DNA from: CAVPXC01 sp963709505
GTDB taxonomy: Bacteria > Chloroflexota > Anaerolineae > JAAEKA01
NCBI GenBank assembly: GCA_963709505.1
Contig: CAVPXC010000003.1
Coordinates: forward strand, 186,001-250,000
DNA length: 64,000 bases
Direction: 5' to 3'
Part shown: one piece after another, positions 18,060-30,954 of the stretch
Position numbering within the stretch: the first letter of the stretch is position 1
Layout of the letters: each line of letters starts with the position of its first letter
Notes under the pieces: generated by a model
Database searches by the model: none
What the model was told of the DNA's origin: nothing
The model's input: the letters and a program-made list of their open reading frames with translations, nothing else
Made by a program: the position numbers and the translations under genes

Positions 18060-19973
18060 ATGCTAACTGACGTTACTCGCAACAAGATCCGTGACTTGAT
18101 AGCCCGTTATCCGCAGCCGCGCTCGGCCCTTGGTCCGGCCTTGGAGGCAGCGCAGCAGCAGCTTGGCTATCTCCCTGATGAGGCGATGGTCGAAGTGGCC
18201 GCACTGTTCGATCTCGATGCAGCTGAGGTAAGGGCCTTCGTTGGCTTTTATCATATGCTCCACCAGGAGTTGCCCGGCACATTTCACGTCGAGGTGTGTA
18301 CGAACGTGCCTTGCATGCTGCGTGGCGCGGGCAAATGCGCAAACCAGCTCAAGGAAAAGCTGGGCGTCGATTGGCATGGCACCACGCCTGATGGTCTGTT
18401 CACTTTGGGCGAGATGGAGTGCCTGGGCTCGTGTGGCACCGCACCGATGGTATCGGTGACCAAGCGCCAAGCCGATTGGACCCGCTACTACGAGCAGCTG
18501 GACTCATCCGAGCGCATCGACGCCATGCTCGACGAGTTGCGACGCCTGGCTACCGTGTCCTCTAACCAACTGCCGCAACCGGAGCGCTCCGTTCCCAGCG
18601 CTCCCTCCCCCTCCGAGGGGGAGGGCCGGGGAGGGGGTTCCGGCCCCTATCACCACCACCATGCACCCGCCACCAACAATATCCTGGCGCGCATTGATCG
18701 GCCCAATAGCCACACGATCGAAAGCTATGAAGCAGACGGCGGCTATCGAGTTGCTGGTGACGCCTTGAACGGCAAGAAGCCGGAAGAGGTTAGGGATCTG
18801 GTCAAAGCCGCCGGATTGCGCGGTCGCGGCGGCGCAGGCTTCCCGGCCGGCATGAAGTGGAGCTTTCTGCCTGCGGGCGTCTACCCGCGCTACCTGGTGG
18901 TCAACGCCGACGAGAGCGAGCCGGGCACCTTCAAGGATCGCCTGATCATCGAGTACGACCCGCACCAGCTGCTGGAGGGCATCATTCTGGCGGCCTACGC
19001 TTGTGAAGCCAGCCATGCGTTCATTTATATACGCGGCGAATATTTCTTCGGCGCGCAACGGCTGGAGCAGGCCGTGGCCGAAGCGCGGGCCAAAGGCTAT
19101 ATCGGCAAGGGCGTTTTTGGGACGAAGTTCAACCTGGAGGTGACGGTCCATCGCGGCGCTGGCGCCTACATTTGCGGCGAGGAGACCGCACTGCTGACCT
19201 CGCTGGAGGGTTACCGCGGCCATCCGCGGCTCAAGCCGCCGTTCCCGGCGGTCGAGGGCCTGTATCGCAAGCCAACGGTGGTCAACAACGTCGAGACCAT
19301 CGCCCAAGTCGTGCACATCGTCAAGAATGGCTCAGCCTGGTATCGCCAATGGGGCACCGAGAGGAGCCCTGGCTTTGCCCTGTACTGTTTGAGCGGTCAG
19401 GTCAAGAAACCCGGCGTCTACGAGCTGCCGTATGACACCACCTTGCGCCAGCTTGTTTACGATTATGCCGGTGGCACCCTCGACGACCGGCCGATCAAGT
19501 CGATCATCCCTGGCGGCCTATCCATGCCGCATCTCGGCGTGGACAAGCTCGACACGCCCATGGACTTCGAGAGCATCGCAGCGGCCGGCTCGTCGTTGGG
19601 CTCGTGCGGCATCATCGTGGTCTGTGAGGGTGAAAACATCGTCGAGATTGCCCGTCGCACCATGGGCTTCTACCGCGAGGAAAGCTGCGGCAAGTGCACG
19701 CCCTGCCGCGAGGGCGGCGGCTGGATCGAGAAGATCCTGGAGCGCATCGAACGCGGCGAGGGCCAAATCTCCGACCTGGACCTGATCGAGCGGCTGACTT
19801 GGCCGATCGAGCGGCAGAGCTTCTGCCCATTTGGCGCGGCGTCGGTCTGGGGCGTGCGCAGCATGCTCAAGCTGTTCCGTGCCGATTTCGAAGCCTACAT
19901 CCAGCAGACCAATCCGGACGGCAAGGGGCCGGTCGTTGCCCGTGCGGCCCATCTATCGCCCGGATACTGGTGA
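18060..19973 (+). CDS. nuoEF: NADH-quinone oxidoreductase fused subunits E and F
   Basis: This is the NADH-oxidising module of complex I. Residues 1-160 are NuoE (thioredoxin-like [2Fe-2S] domain; CTNVPC and ECLGSCGTAPM). Residues about 230-637 are NuoF, with FMN/NADH-binding RGRGGAGFPAGMKWSF, GAGAYICGEETALL and the N3 cluster motif SCGKCTPCREG. The two are normally separate genes; here the frame is continuous across a 40-residue low-complexity linker (residues about 175-215) containing a Gly/Pro run and a short His run. ATG 18060 directly abuts a palindromic array with no ribosome site. The linker DNA is itself a palindromic element. Confidence 0.92.
   Translation: MLTDVTRNKIRDLIARYPQPRSALGPALEAAQQQLGYLPDEAMVEVAALFDLDAAEVRAFVGFYHMLHQELPGTFHVEVCTNVPCMLRGAGKCANQLKEKLGVDWHGTTPDGLFTLGEMECLGSCGTAPMVSVTKRQADWTRYYEQLDSSERIDAMLDELRRLATVSSNQLPQPERSVPSAPSPSEGEGRGGGSGPYHHHHAPATNNILARIDRPNSHTIESYEADGGYRVAGDALNGKKPEEVRDLVKAAGLRGRGGAGFPAGMKWSFLPAGVYPRYLVVNADESEPGTFKDRLIIEYDPHQLLEGIILAAYACEASHAFIYIRGEYFFGAQRLEQAVAEARAKGYIGKGVFGTKFNLEVTVHRGAGAYICGEETALLTSLEGYRGHPRLKPPFPAVEGLYRKPTVVNNVETIAQVVHIVKNGSAWYRQWGTERSPGFALYCLSGQVKKPGVYELPYDTTLRQLVYDYAGGTLDDRPIKSIIPGGLSMPHLGVDKLDTPMDFESIAAAGSSLGSCGIIVVCEGENIVEIARRTMGFYREESCGKCTPCREGGGWIEKILERIERGEGQISDLDLIERLTWPIERQSFCPFGAASVWGVRSMLKLFRADFEAYIQQTNPDGKGPVVARAAHLSPGYW
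18601..18638. repeat. GC-rich palindromic element inside the nuoEF coding sequence
   Basis: CCCTCCCCCTCC is followed by GAGGGGGAGGGCCGGGG, a near-perfect inverted repeat. It encodes about residues 181-193 of the NuoE-NuoF linker (SPSEGEGRGGG), where no conserved residue is expected. It resembles widely dispersed intergenic GC palindromes, here translated in frame. Confidence 0.65.
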
Positions 19974-19997
19974 CGTGGCGCCGAAGGTAAGGGCGTG

Positions 19998-20264
19998 ATG
20001 AAGGTCGAGTGGACAGATTACTTGCGATATCGCGCAAGACTCAGAGGATTTGACCTTGCGAGGATTGAGCATATTCTAACATACTCGACTGAACGTTACT
20101 TTGACGCCGCAACCCAGCGGCATATCGTTGTCGGTCGTCATGGCGGAGACTTGGTGATGATACCTTATGAGCCAAACGATCCGGTAACGCCTGTGACCAT
20201 ACACGTGACGACGCGACAGCAGGCAAACTTTCGAGTAAGGACTGGTAGGTTGATCAATGAGTGA
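19998..20264 (+). CDS. DUF4258-like small protein, putative toxin of a toxin-antitoxin pair
   Basis: The product has 88 residues from ATG 19998 (GTG 19995 possible) and begins MKVEWTDYLRYRARLRGFDL. The RYFDAATQRHIVVGRH core resembles DUF4258-type or RelE-like small proteins that are often followed by a DUF2283 partner. That is the arrangement here: the next ORF overlaps its stop by eight bases. It is inserted between nuoEF and nuoG in the same orientation and so would be transcribed with the operon. Toxin activity is inferred only from family and context. Confidence 0.6.
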   Translation: MKVEWTDYLRYRARLRGFDLARIEHILTYSTERYFDAATQRHIVVGRHGGDLVMIPYEPNDPVTPVTIHVTTRQQANFRVRTGRLINE

Positions 20265-20433
20265 AATGAGAATGGCGTACTTTGAGAAAGAGGATATTCT
20301 GCATTTGATGGTTGCCGGTGGAGATGAGGCACAGAGCGTTGAGCTAAGCCCTGACATCACGGTGGAGATGGACGCTCAAGGGCAGATCCTTGGCGTCGAG
20401 ATTCTGAACGCAAGTCGATTCCTGCGCGACTGA
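20257..20433 (+). CDS. DUF2283 family small protein, putative antitoxin
   Basis: The product has 58 residues and begins MSEMRMAYFEKEDILHLMV. It shows the DUF2283 pattern: beta strands with a Y-x5-D-x2 opening, SPDITVEMDAQGQILGVEIL in the middle and a short helical end. ATG 20257 overlaps the upstream gene by eight bases, suggesting coupled translation. DUF2283 proteins commonly pair with DUF4258-like partners. Confidence 0.65.
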   Translation: MSEMRMAYFEKEDILHLMVAGGDEAQSVELSPDITVEMDAQGQILGVEILNASRFLRD

Positions 20434-20495
20434 TCATGGACTCGATACAGGGTCGAATGTTGCACCTGATGGATATGGCTCCGGTCTGAGACTCC

Positions 20496-20575
20496 ATGGT
20501 TCGTGTCACAAGTGTTGAAGTGAGCAAAGGATTTGAGCTGTTGTTGGGTTTCACCAATGGTGAACGTAAGTCTAA
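20496..20575 (+). pseudogene. Remnant of a DUF2442-type gene
   Basis: From ATG 20496 the frame reads VRVTSVEVSKGFELLLGFTN then GERKS, which resembles the first 25 residues of DUF2442 proteins, a family found in toxin-antitoxin-like pairs. It then diverges and stops at 20610-20612, inside the start of hicB. It is too short for a whole domain and looks like the remnant of a third small module replaced by hicBA. Confidence 0.45.
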
Positions 20576-20590
20576 TCAGGAGCAAGAGAC

Positions 20591-20833
20591 GTGCCCCAAG
20601 CAAAGATACTGACCTATCGTATATGGCTTACTAAGGAGCCGGAGGGCGGGTACACTGTCACGGTACCATCTCTTCCTGGGTGTGTCACCTTCGGCGATTT
20701 TGTCGACGAGGCGATTGTCATGGCGCGCGAAGCTATTGACCTGTATATCGAGAGTCTCGAAGCTCATGGCGAAGCCATTCCCACCGAAGAAGCCACGTTC
20801 GAGTACACGGTAGCAGTGCCCGCTTATGCCTAG
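20591..20833 (+). CDS. hicB: HicB-family antitoxin
   Basis: The product has 80 residues from GTG 20591 behind AGGAG. The HicB partial RNase H-like fold is recognisable: GGYTVTVPSLPGCVTFGDF, DEAIVMAREAIDLYIE and a short C-terminal strand. There is no DNA-binding extension. It neutralises HicA. The order antitoxin then toxin is one of the two usual hic arrangements, and its end overlaps hicA by eight bases. Confidence 0.85.
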   Translation: MPQAKILTYRIWLTKEPEGGYTVTVPSLPGCVTFGDFVDEAIVMAREAIDLYIESLEAHGEAIPTEEATFEYTVAVPAYA

Positions 20834-21050
20834 CATCCCAACTCTGACGCCGGCTGAAATCATCCGCGTGTTGGAGCGAAAGGGATTCGTTCTTGATCGT
20901 GTCAAGGGTAGCCATCACATCTATCTTCACCCGGAGACAAAGCGCCGCGCTGTCGTGCCTTTTCACAAGAAGGATCTGCCGAAGGGCACAGCAACTGCAA
21001 TCCTAAAGCAAGCTGGTATCGATAAGGACGAGCTGCAAGAATTGCTTTGA
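20826..21050 (+). CDS. hicA: HicA-family mRNA interferase toxin
   Basis: The product has 74 residues with the HicA dsRBD-like fold. The motif VKGSHHIYLHP contains the catalytic His, followed by RRAVVPFHKKDLPKGTATAI and a C-terminal helix. It lies 42 bases before nuoG, so this toxin pair would be co-transcribed with complex I genes unless it has its own promoter. HicA cleaves mRNA in a translation-independent way. Confidence 0.88.
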   Translation: MPSIPTLTPAEIIRVLERKGFVLDRVKGSHHIYLHPETKRRAVVPFHKKDLPKGTATAILKQAGIDKDELQELL

Positions 21051-21092
21051 GCCAGCCTTGACTTTCGTTCTTTGGAGAAATAGCTAGCTGAC

Positions 21093-23774
<2,682 letters not shown>

Positions 23775-23786
23775 TTGGAGCATTCT

Positions 23787-24811
23787 ATGCATTGGGTCGC
23801 CCTGATAGCCGTCCCGTTGATCAAGAGCCTGGTGCTCATTATCCTCTTGCTCACCGGGTTCGCCTACTTGACCTATTACGAGCGCAAGGTGCTGGCGCGC
23901 TTCCATGGGCGTTACGGTCCAAATCGGGCTGGTCCACTTGGCCTGCTGCAGCCCATTGCCGACGCGGTCAAAGCAATCTTCAAGGAGGAGCTTATCCCGA
24001 ACCACGTGGACAAGCTGATCTACCTGATTGCGCCCGCGTTGGCTTTGATTCCAGCCTTAATCGCCTATGCGGTCATTCCGATTGGTCCGCCGATCACGTT
24101 GGCTGGTTACCAGGTCAACCTCTACATCGCCAACGTTAACATCGGCTTTCTGTACATCCTGGCTGTGGCTGGCGTTGGCACGTATGGCGTCATCCTGGCC
24201 GGCTGGAGCAGCAACAACAAGTACTCGATTTTGGGCGCTCTGCGCACCTCGGCTCAGATGGTCAGCTACGAGCTGCCGATGGGTATCATCCTGGTAAGCA
24301 TCGTAATGACCACCACCTTGGCGACGGGCGTTGGTTCGCTCAGCCTGGTGGACCTTGTGACCTCGCCGCGTCCTTGGTGGGTTTGGATTTGGCTGTGGAT
24401 TGGCTTCCCGATCTATTTCATCTGCATGCTGGCTGAGACCAATCGAAGCCCCTTCGATCTGCCGGAGACGGAGAACGAGCTGGTGGCCGGTTTTCAGACC
24501 GAATATGGTGGCATGAAATTCGCGCTATTCTTTATGGCTGAATACATCAACATGATCGTCGCCAGCGGCGTCATGGTGACCGTCTTTTTCGGCGGATGGA
24601 CCCTGCCGTTCGTCGACGTCAGCCAGGTTCCGCTGCTGGGCGTGGGCGTGTTCATCGTCAAGGTCATCCTGGTGCTTTTCTTGTTCCTTTGGGTGCGCGC
24701 AGTGTGCCGCGTGTGCGCTATGATCAGCTGATGAGTTTCAACTGGAAGTTTCTGCTGCCACTGTCGCTGGTCTACCTGGCGATTACGGCCGTGGTGGTGG
24801 CACTTGTTTAA
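23787..24811 (+). CDS. nuoH: NADH-quinone oxidoreductase subunit H, frameshifted near 24701
   Basis: This membrane subunit forms part of the quinone chamber. ATG 23787 follows GGAG, 12 bases after the nuoG stop. Conserved stretches are YYERKVLARFHGRYGPNR, LPMGIILVSI and AETNRSPFDLPETENELVAG. The family ending VRYDQLMSFNWKFLLPLSL lies in another frame: after LFLFLWVRA one base is missing near 24701, giving a false stop at 24729-24731. The true end is 24811. The break is likely an assembly error. Confidence 0.9.
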
Positions 24812-24950
24812 ATGATGAGTGATGAGTGATGAGTGATGAGTGATGAGTGATGAGTATAGGATGGGCAGGAGTATTCTTTTGAATTACTTATCTCGCATCA
24901 CTCCGCATTCCGCATTCATGCATTCCACATTTTCCACATTGGTGTTCCGG
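24812..24950. repeat. Heptamer array (TGATGAG / GCATTCC words) between nuoH and nuoI
   Basis: Six tandem TGATGAG units are followed by a unique centre of about 45 bases and then CATCACTCCGCATTCCGCATTC-type words in the complementary sense. The period is 7. The array ends just before the nuoI ribosome site. Confidence 0.8.
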
Positions 24951-24956
24951 AGAAGT

Positions 24957-25451
24957 ATGGCAAGTCTTAGCGAGGTCGTAAAGGGTTCAGTACAGATCGC
25001 AGAAGCGATGGGGGTGACGCTTAAGCAGCTGACGAGGAAGCCGGTGACTGTGGAGTATCCCGACGAGCCGGCGGCGGTGTTCCCGCGCTATCGCGGGCGG
25101 CACATGCTTCGGCTGTACGATCCGGCACCGGGCCAGACGGTCGGGTTGGAACGGTGCATCGGCTGTTGCCTGTGTGAGGCGGCCTGCCCAACCGGCGCAA
25201 TTTTTGTGGATGCTGCCGAGAACGATCCCGAAAACCGTCATTCGCCCGGTGAGCGTTACGCCAAAACGTACGAAGTCAACTTGTTGCGCTGCGTGTTTTG
25301 TGGCGATTGCGAGGAAGCCTGCCCGGTCGAGGCCATCGTGCTGACCCAGGCCTTTCCTTTGCCTGAGCTGAACCGGCGCAGCTTAATCCTGGTCAAAGAA
25401 CAGCTCCTCGAGCTGCCTGAGATGAACGTAGCTATTCGACCGGAAGCATGA
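24957..25451 (+). CDS. nuoI: NADH-quinone oxidoreductase subunit I
   Basis: The product has 164 residues from ATG 24957 behind CCGGAGAAG. It is an 8Fe ferredoxin-like subunit with two [4Fe-4S] motifs, CIGCCLCEAACP and CVFCGDCEEACP, binding clusters N6a and N6b. The N-terminus (SEVVKGSVQIAEAMGVT) is an amphipathic helix of the type that docks to the membrane arm. The flanking gaps both hold palindromic arrays. Confidence 0.94.
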   Translation: MASLSEVVKGSVQIAEAMGVTLKQLTRKPVTVEYPDEPAAVFPRYRGRHMLRLYDPAPGQTVGLERCIGCCLCEAACPTGAIFVDAAENDPENRHSPGERYAKTYEVNLLRCVFCGDCEEACPVEAIVLTQAFPLPELNRRSLILVKEQLLELPEMNVAIRPEA

Positions 25452-25454
25452 GGG

Positions 25455-25562
25455 AGTGCAGGTGCGGAGTGTCAGGTGTCAAGTACGGCAGGCCGAGTTT
25501 ATTCTAGGATTTCCGACACTCTGACACCTGACACCCGACACTCTGCACTCTGACACCTAACA
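25455..25562. repeat. Palindromic heptamer array (GTCAGGTGTCA / TGACACC words) between nuoI and nuoJ
   Basis: Left words of the type GAGTGTCAGGTGTCAAG are followed by a centre of about 35 bases and then repeated TGACACC, CGACACT and CTGCACT units. The same word family recurs at 26098-26127 and at 35293-35377. Confidence 0.8.
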
Positions 25563-25581
25563 CGTCCCGAGATTTCGTCCC

Positions 25582-26082
25582 ATGACACTACTCTTCTTCC
25601 TCGCCCTGTCCGTCCTGGCGATTGCCGGCGCTCTCGGGGTTGTTCTGAGCAAGAACCCGGTCTATAGCGCATTGTCGTTGCTCTTGAACTTCGCCATATT
25701 GGCGGTGATGTTCATTATGCTGCATGCACAGTTTGTGGCCGTGGTGCAGATCATCGTGTACGCAGGCGCAGTTGTCGTCTTGTTCCTGTTCGTGATCATG
25801 CTGATCGGCGGTGATTTGGGCCTGTTCGCAACGCGCGGCCGCGGGCGCACGATCGCGGCCTATGTGGCAGTCGCAGCGGGTGTGCTGATGCTACTGGGCC
25901 TGGGCTACATGGCGATTGCCGGCGTCACGGCAAGCACTACTGGCAACGTTCCGGGCAATGGCAGCGTTCAAGCTATCGGCGAAGTGTTATTTACGAAGTA
26001 TCTCCTACCTTTCGAGTTGGCCTCTGTCCTGCTGCTCGTAGCCATGATCGGCGCCGTCGTTCTGGCTCGAAAGCCACGTTGA
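25582..26082 (+). CDS. nuoJ: NADH-quinone oxidoreductase subunit J
   Basis: The product has 166 residues and five membrane helices and is a proton-channel subunit. NuoJ/ND6 features are visible: NPVYSALSLLLNFAILAV and the conserved helix VQIIVYAGAVVVLFLFVIML. The C-terminus ends in ARKPR. The start at ATG 25582 lies 20 bases after the palindromic array, with no strong ribosome site. Confidence 0.93.
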   Translation: MTLLFFLALSVLAIAGALGVVLSKNPVYSALSLLLNFAILAVMFIMLHAQFVAVVQIIVYAGAVVVLFLFVIMLIGGDLGLFATRGRGRTIAAYVAVAAGVLMLLGLGYMAIAGVTASTTGNVPGNGSVQAIGEVLFTKYLLPFELASVLLLVAMIGAVVLARKPR

Positions 26083-26097
26083 TCTTCGCAGCGAAAC

Positions 26098-26127
26098 CTG
26101 ACACTTGACACTTGGTACTTAACACCT
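26098..26127. repeat. Short TGACACTTGACACTT word array between nuoJ and nuoK
   Basis: Three or four 7-base words (TGACACT) run directly into the nuoK start codon. They belong to the same word family as the nuoI/nuoJ array, but only one orientation is present. Confidence 0.65.
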
Positions 26128-26436
26128 ATGACTCCCGTCCCAACCACCTACTACCTCATCCTATCCGCCATCATCTTCGCCATCGGCGCGGTCGGCGTGC
26201 TGTTGCGGCGCAACGCGTTGATCATCTTCATGTGTGTGGAGATGATGCTCAACGCCGTCAACCTGTCGCTGATCGCCCTGTCGTTCCAGTTCGGCCAGCT
26301 CACGGGCCAGATTTTCGTCTTCTTCGTCATGGCCGTGGCCGCCGCCGAGGTAGCCGTCGGACTGGCCATCGTCATGGCCCAGGTGCGCCATCGCGATACC
26401 ACCAACGTGGACGATATCAATCTGCTGCAAGGATAG
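26128..26436 (+). CDS. nuoK: NADH-quinone oxidoreductase subunit K
   Basis: The product has 102 residues and three membrane helices and forms part of the antiporter-like proton path. It has the conserved Glu in MCVEMMLNAVNL (helix 2) and the Glu in VAAAEVAVGLAI (helix 3). Both are needed for proton translocation in the family. The start at ATG 26128 directly follows a repeat array without a Shine-Dalgarno site. Confidence 0.94.
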   Translation: MTPVPTTYYLILSAIIFAIGAVGVLLRRNALIIFMCVEMMLNAVNLSLIALSFQFGQLTGQIFVFFVMAVAAAEVAVGLAIVMAQVRHRDTTNVDDINLLQG

Positions 26437-26479
26437 AAGCGTGTTGGAGTACTGCGTGAGGTTCCAGAGACGGAGTTTA

Positions 26480-26532
26480 ACGACGTCCATCTCTCCACCC
26501 TCCACTCTCCACCCTCCACCGCTCCCCGCCCC
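26480..26532. repeat. Heptamer array (TCCACCC / TCCACTC) between nuoK and nuoL
   Basis: About five TCCACCC-like units with a period of 7 lie just before the ribosome site of nuoL. The complementary arm is weak, so this is a mostly one-sided member of the array group. Confidence 0.7.
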
Positions 26533-26545
26533 CCTCGGAGCACGC

Positions 26546-28490
26546 ATGCTTAACTACGCCTGGATCATCTTCGTTCCGCCGCTTCTAGCTGCGCTAATCA
26601 ACATCTTCTTTGGCCGCCGCCTCGGAAGGCCCGTGGCTGGATGGCTTGGCGCGCTGGCGGTTGGATTGTCGTTTTTGGTTGCCGTGGCCCTCTTCGTTAG
26701 CCTCTGGCGCTTGCCGGTCGAAGAGCGCGCTGTGACGGTTACGCTGTGGTCTTGGATCACGATCGGGACGTTTCGGCCCGACTTTGCGCTGTACATCGAT
26801 CCGTTGTCGACCCTGATGATCCTGGTGGTGACAGGCGTTGGTTTCCTGATCCACATCTACTCGATCGAGTACATGAAGCTGGACGACGAGCATCACGAGC
26901 TGGACGTTCGGCGCTACGTGCGCTTCTTCGTCTACGTCAACTTCTTCATCATCGCGATGTTGATCCTGGTGCTGGCCAACAACATGGTCCTGCTCTACAT
27001 GGGCTGGGAAGGAGTTGGCCTGGCTAGCTATCTGCTGATCAGCTTCTGGTACCACAAGCCCTCGGCGCGCGACGCCGGCAAAAAGGCCTTCATCGTCAAC
27101 CGTATCGGCGATTTCGGCCTGGCGATAGCGATCTTCTTGATTTTTCGCGCTATCGGCAGTGTGGCAGGAAGCCTCTCCTGGCCCGATATCTACAACGTCA
27201 TTGCGACCTCGCCGGCGCTGCTGGCGGGCATCGCCGGTGTGGTGACCTTGCTCCTGCTGCTGGCGGCCAGCGGCAAATCCGCCCAGATCCCGCTGTGGGT
27301 CTGGCTGCCTGACGCCATGGAGGGCCCCACCCCGGTCAGCGCGCTGATCCACGCCGCGACCATGGTCACGGCCGGCGTCTACATGATCGTGCGCCTCAGT
27401 CCTCTGTTCGAGTTAGCCGGCAACACGCTGCCGGTCGTGGCCTGGATCGGCGCGCTGACCGCGCTGATGGGCGCGACCATCGCCCTAACCAAGACCGACC
27501 TCAAGCGCATTCTGGCCTACTCGACCATCTCACAGCTTGGTTTTATGTTCCTGGCCGTAGGTGTCGGAGGCTACGTGGCGGGGATGTTCCAGTTGACCAC
27601 CCACGCCTTCTTCAAGGCTTGCCTCTTCCTCGGCGCCGGCAGTGTGATGCATGCCCTGCACGGCGAGTTGGACATCAACAAGATGGGCGGGCTGAAGGAC
27701 AAGCTGCCGAGCACCTACCGCACGTTCCTGATCGCGGCGGCCGCGTTGGCCGGCTTCCCACTGCTTGCCGGTTTCTTCAGCAAGGACGCGATCCTGGTCG
27801 AGGCGTTCAACGAGCATCACTATGCCCTCTATGCCATTGGCCTATTCACGGCCCTGTTGACCGCAGTGTACAGCTTCAAGATGGTGTTCGTGCCCTTCTG
27901 GGGCGAACCGCGCGACAAGAAGCTGCACGATCATGCGCACGAGTTGCCTCGGCTCATGACGTGGCCGCTGTGGATTCTGGCGATTCTGTCCTTGTTCGGT
28001 GGCCTGATCAATCTGCCCTTTGTGGCCCCGCTGGAAGCTTGGCTGGAGCCGATCGTGGCTTTGGGGCCGGTGGGTGTGCCGGAACATCCTTCAGCGGCTT
28101 TGGAGATCGTGTTGCTGGTGGTGTCGGGGCTGGTGGCGATTGTTGGCATCTATTTGGCCTACCGCATGTACGTCCGCCAGTCAGGTTGGAACGATCTCTT
28201 GCGTGAGCGGCTGTCTGTGTTCTACAAACTCGCCGCCAACGGCTACTACTTCGATGCCGCCTACGATGAGATTCGCAAGGGCCTGTGGGTCACGGCCCGT
28301 TTCTTCGCCGATGCGGTGGATCAGACCGGTATCGACGGGGTCGTGAATGGCGTAGGCCGCGGCTTCGGCTGGGTAGGCGAGCGGACCCGGCGGCTGCAGA
28401 CCGGCCTGGTGGGCACCTATGCGCTGACACTGTTCGTCGGTTTGGTCATCGTGCTTGGGTTACTTCCTCATCACAGCCCTGGTGAAGTAA
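26546..28490 (+). CDS. nuoL: NADH-quinone oxidoreductase subunit L
   Basis: This is the largest antiporter-like proton-pumping subunit. ATG 26546 follows CGGAG. Conserved parts are WEGVGLASYLLISFW, the Lys/His helices (SAQIPLWVWLPDAMEGPTPV, HAATMVTAGVYM) and TTHAFFKACLFLGAG, followed by the long lateral helix. As printed, the frame runs on to 28579 in a non-family tail. A one-base shift near 28457 gives YFLITALVK and a TAA at 28488-28490 that overlaps the next ATG (TAATG), which I take as the true end. Confidence 0.92.
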
Positions 28491-28932
28491 TGGACGAGCA
28501 GAGCAAGCGCTGGCTGATACAGGCCCACATGATCTCGACGCCGCCAGAAAGAACCAAACTATCGAGCTTTACGATGTAGCACTGGTACTGTGCCAGCAGG
28601 CGCTGGAAAAGGCACTCAAGGCGCTCTATATCGCGCAAACTGGTCAATTCCCGCCCCGAATCCATTCGCTTGAGCGACTGGCGGATTTGACGCAAATGCG
28701 TCCACAGCTTGAGCAAGCATTACTCGATCTTGAGGATTTCTACATCCGGTTGCGTTATCCAGACTTCAGCGGTCCCATGCCTTACGAGCTTGCTGAGCCG
28801 GCCGATGTAGTGCAGGCAGTTTCGTTGACCGAACAGGCGCTGTCGGCGGTCGAACAAGAAATCGAAAAATTGACGAGCTCGACTGTCGATGAGGAGGCAC
28901 CTACGGAGGCAGCTGATGATGACAACAAGTAA
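28490..28932 (+). CDS. HEPN-domain protein, frameshifted near 28532
   Basis: It starts at ATG 28490 (MDEQSKRWLIQAH), overlapping the nuoL stop. One base is missing near 28532; after it the frame reads DLDAARKNQTIELYDVALVL and CQQALEKALKALYIAQTG, a typical HEPN helix pair. The acidic C-terminal tail ends DDDNK. HEPN proteins paired with minimal nucleotidyltransferases form toxin-antitoxin systems in which the HEPN partner is usually an RNase toxin. The canonical RxxxxH site is not obvious; RIHSLERL is the nearest candidate. Confidence 0.75.
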
Positions 28933-28958
28933 ACACGACGATCAGGTCGAGACGCTCT

Positions 28959-29300
28959 ATGCACAGGTATCGTGAAGTCATCCAGCGGTTGTACGCTCCT
29001 GAGTCCGTGTGGCTATTTGGCTCGCGGGCAGTAGGCACGGCATCGTCGCACAGTGACATTGACTTGCTCGTCGTGTCAAAGCGGTTCGGCCAAGTGAGGC
29101 GGCTCAGGCGAAGATCGACATTTCTCAGGGAGACTGGCTTGGCGCATGCCTACGAGCTTCCCGTAGTCGACCCGCTTTGCTACACGCCGGAGGAATTCCA
29201 GGCAGGTTTGCACCAGCCGACAATTGTCGCTGAGGCCGTTGCTTCCGGTATTCGATTACTGGGCGGCAACGATGATGAGTCGCCGTCCAAACTGGTGTAG
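28959..29300 (+). CDS. Minimal nucleotidyltransferase (MNT) domain protein
   Basis: The product has 113 residues. The nucleotidyltransferase signature SVWLFGSRAVG is followed by SHSDIDLLVV, giving GSxxxG-x5-SDxD with both metal-binding Asp. The C-terminus (ELPVVDPLCYTPEEFQAG) is typical of MNT partners of HEPN proteins. In characterised pairs the MNT AMPylates and silences the HEPN toxin. The pair sits between nuoL and nuoM. Confidence 0.85.
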   Translation: MHRYREVIQRLYAPESVWLFGSRAVGTASSHSDIDLLVVSKRFGQVRRLRRRSTFLRETGLAHAYELPVVDPLCYTPEEFQAGLHQPTIVAEAVASGIRLLGGNDDESPSKLV

Positions 29301-29394
29301 GGCTTCGTCCAGATAGGTTTTTTGTAAGGTAATCTATGCCGTCTGAGGCGGTTCAACGTATCAACTGGTTCGGGAAGCAGACCAATAAACCATT

Positions 29395-30947
<1,553 letters not shown>

Positions 30948-30954
30948 ATACGCC

